Origin: Leptospirillum sp.
GTDB lineage: Bacteria > Nitrospirota > Leptospirillia > Leptospirillales > Leptospirillaceae
Direction: 5' to 3'
DNA length: 5,689 bases
Assembly (NCBI GenBank): GCA_027346125.1
Contig: DAIEST010000164.1
Coordinates: 1 to 5,689, forward strand
Shown in pieces: positions 1 through 5,689 of this stretch. The position numbers and the translations under genes were made by a program. The notes below the pieces were generated by a model, which was given only the letters and a program-made list of their open reading frames with translations, had not been told where the DNA came from and did no database searches. How positions within the stretch are numbered: the stretch's first letter is position 1; every line of letters starts with the position of its first letter.

Positions 1-2364
1 GTCGTCCGGTACTGGGACAAGCTTCTTCCGGTCGATCCGGCTTCCCTCGAGCCTGTCCTTCTTGAAATACGGGATCGGCTGCCGGAGGAAGACGATCCCG
101 GGGCGGAAAGCGTTGCGCACCAAATGGAGGAAATCCTGGCCGAAGTGGCACGGATTCCTCCCAGGACGCCCGATCCCCTGAGAAAGAGGCTCAGGACCCG
201 GACCGGAAAGACTCTTCAGCGGAAGCTGTGGGCCCTTTACCGGGAAAGCCCCCTGTTTCGGGAGGCGCTTGCCGGCACACTGGTCGAATACAACGGGATC
301 CGTGGGTTTCCGGGAAGCTTCGACCGTCTGGACAGGCTGCTGTCCCGACAGGTCTACTGGCTGTCCCACTGGAAAACCATGACCCGGACACTCAATTACA
401 GGCGATTTTTCGACGTGGCGGACCTTGTCGGGATCCGGGCCGGCGACGAACGGGTATTCGAAGCGTTTCATTCCCTGGTGCTGGAGTGGTATAGAAACGG
501 CTGGATCGACGGGCTCAGAATCGATCATATCGACGGTCTTCTGGATCCGTCCGGGTATCTGTCCAGGCTTTCGCGGGTGCTCAGGGAAGGGAGACCCGAC
601 CGGGACGCTCCCCTGATCTGGGTGGAAAAGATCCTGACGGACGACGAGCGCCTCGAACCGGACTGGCCGGTGCAGGGGACGACCGGATACGAGTTTGCCA
701 ACTGCCTGACCCGCCTGTTCGGGGATCCGGAGGGAGTCGACCGGCTGCGCCGGTGGTATTCGGAAACGGTCGATCCGGAGGCGTCTTTCTCCGAGATCGT
801 CTATCTCCAGAAGAAGTTCGTGGCAGAGACGCTGCTGGGGGGAGAACTCAGGCGCCTGACGCTCATGCTGGAGACGCTGGCCCAGGAAGACCGGTACGCC
901 CGGGAGATGACCTTTCGGGAACTCCAGACCGGGATTGTGGAAGTGACGGCCTGCCTGGGCGCCTATCGCACTTATGTTCGGGGAGAGGTCGTCCGGGAGA
1001 GGGACCGGCATCTGGTCCTGGACGCCCTCCTCCGGGCCCGGAAAAGGCATCCCGTCCGGCGTCAGGGGCTTTACCGGTTTTTTGAACGGGTCCTGACGCT
1101 TTCCTTCCCGGCCGGGTTTCCTCCCGAGAAGAAGTCCCGATGGATCGACTTTGTCCGGAAATGGCAGCAGTTTTCAAGTCCCGTTGTCGCAAAGGGAATG
1201 GAGGACACGGCGTTCTACCTTTACAGCCCCCTGATCTCCTTTAATGAAGTGGGCGGAGATCCCTGTTCTCCTCCTCTCTCCACGGAAGGGTTCCATGATT
1301 TCAACCGCGAGCGTCTGCGGGATTTCCCGCTGGCGCTTTCCGCCACGTCGACTCATGATACCAAGCGCAGCGAGGATGTCCGTGCCCGGATCCACGTTCT
1401 TTCCGAATATGCCGATCTGTGGCCGGACCGGGTCGCCGGCTGGCGACGCTGGAACCGGAAGGCCCGCTCCCGGATCCAGGGAATGGAGGTTCCCGATCCC
1501 GCACTGGAACTCTTTCTCTACCAGACTCTGGTCGGGGCCTGGCCACTGGATCCGGACGAAAGTCCCGCGTTCGGAAAACGCATCGGGGACTACCTGATCA
1601 AGGTGGCCCGGGAGTCCAAGCGGCATACGAACTGGATCTCGCCCGACCCGGATTACGAAGAGGCCCTTGTGTCGTTCGCCGCGGAGATTCTCAGGGAAGA
1701 CCGTCGCAACCCCTTCCTCTCCGACTTTCTGGATTTCCAGAAACGGATCGCCCTTGAGGGAGCCCAGTACAGCTTGTCCCAGCTGCTGCTCAAGCTGCTC
1801 TCTCCCGGGGTTCCCGACTTCTACCAGGGGAGCGAGCTCTGGGATCTGTCCCTGGTCGATCCGGACAACCGAAGGCCGGTCGATTACTCCCGGAGAGTCG
1901 CCTTCCTGAACCAGATCGCCAGGGAGGCTTCCGGAGACCGGGAAGGGCTTTTCCGGCGTCTTCTGGAGGGCTGGTCCGACGGCGGGATCAAGCTTTTTGC
2001 GACATGCTCTCTCCTGAATCTCCGGAAAGAGCACCCGGATCTCTTCCTGAAAGGGGCTTATACCCCGCTTCCGGATCGATGGGAGCGCTCCAGCCAGTCC
2101 GTCGGGTTCCTCCGCTCTCATCTGGACAAGGAGATCCTGGTGGCTGTTCCGGTCAGGGTGAGAGGACGGTTGACGAAGACGCTCCGGGTGGAGAGGGGAG
2201 TCTGGAGAGAGGGGATTCTCCCCCTTCCCGACGGATCCGGAGAGAGTTCCTGGACTCATGTGTTTTCCGGGAGAACGGTCGAGACCGGACAGTCGCCGGA
2301 GGGTCCGTTCCTGAGAACGGAAGACGCCTTCGGGGAGGCGCTTTTTACCGTGCTGACCCGGTGA
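1..2364 (+). CDS. treY: Maltooligosyltrehalose synthase (TreY), 5'-partial
   Basis: TreY is a cytoplasmic GH13 enzyme that converts the reducing-end alpha-1,4 bond of maltooligosaccharides into an alpha,alpha-1,1 bond. The maltooligosyltrehalose formed is then cut by TreZ to release trehalose. The frame is open from base 1 and gives 787 codons before TGA. ATG at 124 is internal, because family-like sequence (RYWDKLLPVDP) lies upstream of it, so the true start is outside the window. Numbering from base 1, family signatures are LNYRRFFDV before the active site, GLRIDHIDG with nucleophile Asp175 (523-525), IWVEKIL with general acid Glu209 (625-627), GMEDTAFY, and SATSTHDTKRSEDVR with Asp453 (1357-1359). 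Near the end come SPGVPDFYQGSELWDLSLVDPDNRRPVDY and a C-terminal beta domain closing with FSGRTVE...ALFTVLTR. The missing N-terminus should carry region I (the Asn-His motif). No frameshift or lost catalytic residue is visible. TreZ is expected nearby but is not in the window. Confidence 0.97.
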   Translation, partial: VVRYWDKLLPVDPASLEPVLLEIRDRLPEEDDPGAESVAHQMEEILAEVARIPPRTPDPLRKRLRTRTGKTLQRKLWALYRESPLFREALAGTLVEYNGIRGFPGSFDRLDRLLSRQVYWLSHWKTMTRTLNYRRFFDVADLVGIRAGDERVFEAFHSLVLEWYRNGWIDGLRIDHIDGLLDPSGYLSRLSRVLREGRPDRDAPLIWVEKILTDDERLEPDWPVQGTTGYEFANCLTRLFGDPEGVDRLRRWYSETVDPEASFSEIVYLQKKFVAETLLGGELRRLTLMLETLAQEDRYAREMTFRELQTGIVEVTACLGAYRTYVRGEVVRERDRHLVLDALLRARKRHPVRRQGLYRFFERVLTLSFPAGFPPEKKSRWIDFVRKWQQFSSPVVAKGMEDTAFYLYSPLISFNEVGGDPCSPPLSTEGFHDFNRERLRDFPLALSATSTHDTKRSEDVRARIHVLSEYADLWPDRVAGWRRWNRKARSRIQGMEVPDPALELFLYQTLVGAWPLDPDESPAFGKRIGDYLIKVARESKRHTNWISPDPDYEEALVSFAAEILREDRRNPFLSDFLDFQKRIALEGAQYSLSQLLLKLLSPGVPDFYQGSELWDLSLVDPDNRRPVDYSRRVAFLNQIAREASGDREGLFRRLLEGWSDGGIKLFATCSLLNLRKEHPDLFLKGAYTPLPDRWERSSQSVGFLRSHLDKEILVAVPVRVRGRLTKTLRVERGVWREGILPLPDGSGESSWTHVFSGRTVETGQSPEGPFLRTEDAFGEALFTVLTR

Positions 2365-2366
2365 GG

Positions 2367-2380
2367 GGACCGGCCGGTCC
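2367..2380. repeat. 14-base perfect palindrome in the treY downstream gap
   Basis: GGACCGGCCGGTCC reads the same on both strands and starts two bases after the treY stop codon. In RNA it could fold as a 5-base-pair stem with a GGCC loop. No run of T follows, so it does not look like an intrinsic terminator, and the next gene lies close enough to be co-transcribed. It could be a small stabilising hairpin between genes, a protein-binding site, or chance in GC-rich DNA. The palindrome itself is certain; any function is not. Confidence 0.9.
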
Positions 2381-2415
2381 GGGGTCGGAAGATCGCGCGC
2401 AGTGCAGATGGATGA

Positions 2416-2421
2416 GGGAGG
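2416..2421 (+). promoter_or_regulatory. Ribosome binding site that fixes the start of the TreS-like gene
   Basis: GGGAGG lies four bases before ATG 2426. The same frame is open further upstream, with possible starts at GTG 2402 and ATG 2408, but neither has a comparable purine-rich site in front of it. ATG 2426 also places the first recognisable family sequence (VLYEIYIRSFF) at residues 13-23, close to the equivalent position in the downstream TreS. This start is therefore preferred. Confidence 0.8.
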
Positions 2422-2425
2422 AAAA

Positions 2426-4096
2426 ATGACGAACCCGGATCAGGTCTGGATCCAGCAGGGTGTCCTGTATGAAATCTATATCCGGAGTTTCTTCGACCGA
2501 TCGAAGGACGGGGTCGGAGACTTCCGGGGAGTGGCGGATCGTCTGGATTATGTCGCCCGTCTCGGAGTGAAGGGGATTCTCCTGAACTGTCCATTCCAGT
2601 CCTTTGCCGGCAATGCCCGCCATCCTTTGAACGACTGGATGAGGCTCGATGCCAAGATGGGGACCTTGTCCGATTTTCTGCAGATTCTGGAGAAGGCGCA
2701 CTCCCTCGGACTGAAAGTCATCATGTCCATCCCGATCAATGCGACGTCCGACCAGCACGTCTGGTTCCGGGATTCGAAGCCCCGGAACTCCCGCTTTCTC
2801 CGGAAGGCTTATTTCTGGTCGGACGATCCCCCTCCGGAACCCGGACCCGGGACCGACATCCCGGAAATCGCCAAATGGAGTCTCGACGCCGAATCGGGCC
2901 GCTACTACTGGTACCAGGATCACAAGGACGAACCGGCCCTGAATTATGGGGATCCGGAGCTTCTGGAAGAGATCCGTCGGGTGTTCGAGCACTGGCTGAT
3001 GCTGGACGTGGATGGCTTCCGCCTTGCGGGTTCCGGTCGTCTCCACCGGCTGAGGAAAAATTCGATCGAGTCGGTAGGCGATCCGTTCAGGCTCTTCGGG
3101 CCTGTTCTGGAACCGTTCCGGAAGATTTTTCCCGATCGGGTCTTCCTGTTCGAGGTCGGAAACTCCAGCCGGGGGGGACAGGTCCATGACACGCGCCTGT
3201 ATTACCACTTCAACTCGTTTTTCCCGGCGGTGCTCCAGGCGATCCGCAACGAAGACAAGGAGTCGCTCGAACTCATGCTTCGCTCCGGGGGAAGGGATAT
3301 TCACGCGAAGAAGGACTGGCCGATCCATTGGACGCTCGATCTCCGGGAGCGCTCCGAGGAGACCTTCGAGAAATTCGAGCAGAACGACGGGGAGGATCCG
3401 CCATTTCCCCTGGAACCGGACTTGCCCCAGGACCGTCCGATCCTGTCCCGGGTGGCCCGGCTCATGGAAAACGGTCGCCGCCGGATCCAGCTGGTGATGA
3501 GCCTCTTCATGACCAGTCCCGGAATCCCGGTCCTCTATTATGGCGACGAGATCGGGATGGGAGACCATCCCCACCTCCTGGGAAGGAATCCCGTCCGGAC
3601 GCCGATGCAGTGGTCCGCGGACCGGAACGCCGGTTTTTCGAAGGTCGATCCGGAGGAACTCTACAATCCGGTGATCGACGATCCCCTGTACAGCTACACC
3701 ATGGTGAATGTCGAAAGCCAGGAGCGGTTCGACGACTCCCATCTCTGGAACGTGCGCAGGATGATCGATGTCCGGAACCGCCAGTCCGCGCTCTGGAGCC
3801 GTGGGCAGTTCGACGTGATCGAAAGCGGCCATCCGGGCATCTTCTCCTTTGTCCGCATCTCGGGAGGGGAGGTCTGTCTTCTGATCCACAATCTCTCAAA
3901 GTCCTCCGTCTGCGGGTTCCTCCAGCTTGCCCGGTTTGCCGGCATGGTTCCCCGCGAACTCTTCGGAGGAGCGGCCTTTCCGAGAATCCCGAAGCATCCC
4001 TATCTGGTCACCATGACTCCATACTCGTTCATCTGGTTCAGGCTGGAGCAGACTTCCCCGAAGGGTGTTGCCGAAAAAAGGGAGGGAGCAAAATGA
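2426..4096 (+). CDS. Trehalose synthase-like GH13 protein lacking catalytic residues (predicted pseudoenzyme)
   Basis: This 556-residue protein is collinear with the TreS encoded immediately downstream. Shared features include FFDxxxDGVGDF (22-33), VDGFR (195-199), PxLYYGDEIGMGD (368-380), RTPMQWS (391-397) and a C-terminal beta domain ending near FIWFRLEQ. The active site is gone. The region II nucleophile Asp is Ala201 (GFRLAG, codon 3026-3028). Region IV NHDE is ERSE, with Ser310 (3353-3355) in place of the stabilising Asp and Arg309 in place of His. Region I NH is N105-A106 (2741-2743), and the Gly-Tyr-Asp motif is lost around residues 65-68. Only the general acid is kept, as Glu243 (FLFEVGN, 3152-3154), plus Arg199. 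From knowledge of GH13 chemistry, no double-displacement reaction should be possible. The frame is intact, full length, has a good ribosome binding site and overlaps the TreS start by four bases. By inference it is a regulatory, scaffolding or glucan-binding partner of TreS. Family assignment is firm; the role is unknown. Confidence 0.88.
   Translation: MTNPDQVWIQQGVLYEIYIRSFFDRSKDGVGDFRGVADRLDYVARLGVKGILLNCPFQSFAGNARHPLNDWMRLDAKMGTLSDFLQILEKAHSLGLKVIMSIPINATSDQHVWFRDSKPRNSRFLRKAYFWSDDPPPEPGPGTDIPEIAKWSLDAESGRYYWYQDHKDEPALNYGDPELLEEIRRVFEHWLMLDVDGFRLAGSGRLHRLRKNSIESVGDPFRLFGPVLEPFRKIFPDRVFLFEVGNSSRGGQVHDTRLYYHFNSFFPAVLQAIRNEDKESLELMLRSGGRDIHAKKDWPIHWTLDLRERSEETFEKFEQNDGEDPPFPLEPDLPQDRPILSRVARLMENGRRRIQLVMSLFMTSPGIPVLYYGDEIGMGDHPHLLGRNPVRTPMQWSADRNAGFSKVDPEELYNPVIDDPLYSYTMVNVESQERFDDSHLWNVRRMIDVRNRQSALWSRGQFDVIESGHPGIFSFVRISGGEVCLLIHNLSKSSVCGFLQLARFAGMVPRELFGGAAFPRIPKHPYLVTMTPYSFIWFRLEQTSPKGVAEKREGAK
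4080..4088 (+). promoter_or_regulatory. Ribosome binding site and ATGA start/stop overlap of treS
   Basis: GGGAGGGAG lies inside the last codons of the TreS-like gene, and its GGAGG core ends seven bases before ATG 4093. The TGA of the upstream gene (4094-4096) overlaps that ATG as ATGA. This arrangement commonly gives coupled translation, so the two products are likely made together and in similar amounts. Confidence 0.85.
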
Positions 4097-5689
4097 CGGC
4101 GGTCAACAGGGATCCGCTCTGGTTCAAGGATGTCATCATTTATGAGATTCCGGTGAAGTCGTTCTTCGATTCCAACAGGGATGGCGTGGGAGATTTCCCG
4201 GGCTTGATGGAAAAACTCGATTATCTGGTGGATCTGGGCGTCACGGCGCTCTGGCTTCTTCCGTTCACCGATTCCCCGCTTCGGGACGACGGATACGATA
4301 TCCGGGATCACTACAACGTCTATCCCCACTACGGCACACTGAACGATTTCCAGCGGTTTCTGGACGAGGCCCATCTCCGGGGAATCCGGGTCATCACCGA
4401 ACTGGTCCTGAACCATACCTCCAATACCCACCCCTGGTTCATTTCCGCCCGTTCCTCCCGCTCCTCTCCCTACCGGGACTATTACGTCTGGAGCGATACG
4501 GTCGACCGGTACCAGGGGACGCGGGTCATTTTCAGCGACACGGAGAAGTCGAACTGGACCTGGGAACCGAAAACGCGCCAGTACTACTGGCATCGTTTCT
4601 TCCATCACCAGCCCGACCTGAATTTCGACAACCCGAAGGTTCAGGAGGAACTCATGAACGTCGTCAAGTTCTGGTTTTCCCTGGGGGTGGACGGGTTACG
4701 ATGCGACGCCGTTCCCTACCTGTTCGAGCGTGAAGGGACAAACTGCGAGAATCTTCCGGAAACCCACGCATTCATGAAGCGGCTCCGAAAGGAGATCGAC
4801 CTCCAGTTCCCCGGGCGCATGCTCCTGGCGGAGGCCAACCAGTGGCCGCAGGACGTGCTCGAATATTTCGGGAACGAGGACGAGTTCCACATGGCGTACC
4901 ATTTTCCGCTGATGCCCCGTCTGTTCATCGCCATCGCCCAGGCCAACCGGAAACCCATCGTCGATATCCTGGATCAGACCCCTCGTATTCCCGACTCCTG
5001 TCAATGGGCGATCTTTCTCAGAAACCACGACGAACTGACCCTTGAAATGGTGACGGACCAGGAAAGGGATTACCTGTGGTCCTATTATGCCAAGGATTCA
5101 CGGATGCGGCTCAATATCGGTATCCGGAGACGCCTTGCGCCGCTCATGCAGAACGATCGCCGCAAGATCGACCTCATGCAGAGTCTTCTCCTGACGCTGC
5201 CGGGAACGCCGATCCTCTATTATGGAGACGAGATCGGCATGGGAGACAATGTCCATCTGGGAGACAGGAACGGCGTCAGAACCCCCATGCAATGGTCCTC
5301 GGACAAAAACGGGGGATTCTCCCGGGCCGACCCTTCTTCCCTGTTCAGTCTGACAATCCAGAATCCGGTCTACGGGTTCCAGGTGGTGAACGTCGAATCC
5401 CAGATCCGCTACCCGACCAGTCCACTGAACGTTCTCCGGCAGATGTTCCAGATACGCCAGTCGACCCAGATCTTCGGACGGGGGACCATCACGGTCATTC
5501 ATTCCCGGAACCAGAAAGTGTTCGCCTATTTTCGGGAATACGGGGAGGAGGTCGCGCTGATCCTGAACAATCTGTCGGATGCCACCGAATCCGTCTACAT
5601 CGATCTCTCCCGTTTTACCGGATATGTGCCGGTGGAGATGTTCAGCCAGACCCGGTTTCCCGAGATCCGCAAATCCAGGTTCCATTTCA
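4093..5689 (+). CDS. treS: Trehalose synthase (maltose alpha-D-glucosyltransferase, TreS), 3'-partial
   Basis: TreS is a cytoplasmic GH13 enzyme that reversibly isomerises maltose and trehalose by an intramolecular glucosyl transfer. The frame is open from ATG 4093 to the window edge (532 complete codons, no stop). Features in order are a calcium-site-like DSNRDGVGD (26-34), SPLRDDGYDIRD (61-72), region I ITELVLNHTS with Asn107-His108, YYWHRFFHHQPDLNFDNP, and region II VDGLRCDAVPYL with nucleophile Asp205 (4705-4707). Then come the TreS hallmark EREGTNCENLPETH, region III LLAEANQWP with general acid Glu247 (4831-4833), region IV FLRNHDELTLEMV with Asp313 (5029-5031), YYGDEIGMGDN (376-386) and RTPMQWS (396-402). 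The C-terminal beta domain is under way at the edge; a stand-alone TreS would end soon after, but some are fused to a maltokinase domain that would lie outside. All catalytic residues are present. Cys204 beside the nucleophile, where Leu is more usual, is a minor variation. Confidence 0.97.
   Translation, partial: MTAVNRDPLWFKDVIIYEIPVKSFFDSNRDGVGDFPGLMEKLDYLVDLGVTALWLLPFTDSPLRDDGYDIRDHYNVYPHYGTLNDFQRFLDEAHLRGIRVITELVLNHTSNTHPWFISARSSRSSPYRDYYVWSDTVDRYQGTRVIFSDTEKSNWTWEPKTRQYYWHRFFHHQPDLNFDNPKVQEELMNVVKFWFSLGVDGLRCDAVPYLFEREGTNCENLPETHAFMKRLRKEIDLQFPGRMLLAEANQWPQDVLEYFGNEDEFHMAYHFPLMPRLFIAIAQANRKPIVDILDQTPRIPDSCQWAIFLRNHDELTLEMVTDQERDYLWSYYAKDSRMRLNIGIRRRLAPLMQNDRRKIDLMQSLLLTLPGTPILYYGDEIGMGDNVHLGDRNGVRTPMQWSSDKNGGFSRADPSSLFSLTIQNPVYGFQVVNVESQIRYPTSPLNVLRQMFQIRQSTQIFGRGTITVIHSRNQKVFAYFREYGEEVALILNNLSDATESVYIDLSRFTGYVPVEMFSQTRFPEIRKSRFHF

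Noticed and set aside
1174..2259. 361-codon open frame on the - strand
   Set aside because: It is antisense to well-conserved treY sequence, with no recognisable protein features or plausible start context.
124..2364. ATG 124 as the start of treY
   Set aside because: The frame is open back to base 1, and upstream residues match the TreY family. A start at 124 would also leave the enzyme without its region I half.
2367..2386. Intrinsic terminator after treY
   Set aside because: The hairpin-forming palindrome is not followed by a T run, and the next gene begins about 45 bases later.
2402..2425. GTG 2402 or ATG 2408 as the start of the TreS-like gene
   Set aside because: Neither has a good ribosome binding site, and the GGGAGG site falls within this stretch, correctly placed for ATG 2426.
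3002..3040. Loss of the nucleophile Asp as a frameshift or sequencing artefact
   Set aside because: The frame is unbroken on both sides (VDGFR before, continuing in frame to conserved blocks). The other catalytic motifs, far away in the gene, are altered as well, so a single error cannot explain it.
2345..3889. 514-codon open frame on the - strand
   Set aside because: It lies opposite the TreS-like gene and the end of treY. Its translation has no recognisable domain, and GC-rich codon use leaves few stops on the antisense strand. The + strand frame has a clear family match and ribosome binding site.
5098..5685. 195-codon - strand frame that resembles part of the - strand frame opposite the TreS-like gene
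   Set aside because: The resemblance (SHPDLVAIIED versus SHADLVSIIED) is the antisense image of the YYGDEIGMGD block shared by the two paralogous + strand genes. It does not indicate a conserved antisense protein family.
1..5689. Frequent GATCCGG / CCGGATC strings as a possible repeat or uptake signal
   Set aside because: They mostly fall in frame as Asp-Pro (GAT CCG) or in Arg/Pro/Gly codons, and they have no regular spacing. Codon preference explains them.

Overview
The window is a compact stretch of bacterial DNA, rich in GC (roughly 60% by eye). It holds three genes on the + strand, all in trehalose / alpha-glucan metabolism and all of the GH13 (alpha-amylase) superfamily. Nothing in the sequence fixes the organism. 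Ordinary bacterial gene structure, GGAGG-type ribosome binding sites and tight gene packing show a bacterium. The combination of TreY and TreS fits many environmental lineages, and any finer placement (for example an acidophilic Nitrospirota such as Leptospirillum) would be a guess.

Layout: (1) positions 1-2364 hold the 3' part of treY, maltooligosyltrehalose synthase, whose N-terminus lies before the window. (2) A 61-base gap follows, with a 14-base perfect palindrome and the ribosome binding site of the next gene. (3) Positions 2426-4096 encode a complete 556-residue protein that is clearly a paralogue of trehalose synthase. Its GH13 catalytic nucleophile, transition-state-stabilising Asp, region-I His and Gly-Tyr-Asp motif are all replaced. 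(4) Positions 4093-5689 hold a canonical trehalose synthase (TreS) with every catalytic residue present. It overlaps the previous gene by four bases (ATGA) and runs off the right edge without a stop after 532 codons.

TreY and TreS represent two routes to trehalose. TreY, with TreZ (not in the window), makes it from the reducing ends of glycogen or maltodextrins. TreS interconverts maltose and trehalose. The middle gene is the item of most interest. It is an intact, well-translated TreS-like protein, apparently without glycosidase chemistry, and is translationally coupled to the active TreS. By inference it is a pseudoenzyme partner or regulatory subunit of TreS, or a glucan-binding or scaffold protein, rather than a second trehalose synthase. 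Automatic annotation would probably call both genes trehalose synthase or alpha-amylase.

No RNA genes, mobile elements, CRISPR arrays, convincing promoters or terminators were seen. The long open frames on the - strand are shadows of the three real genes.
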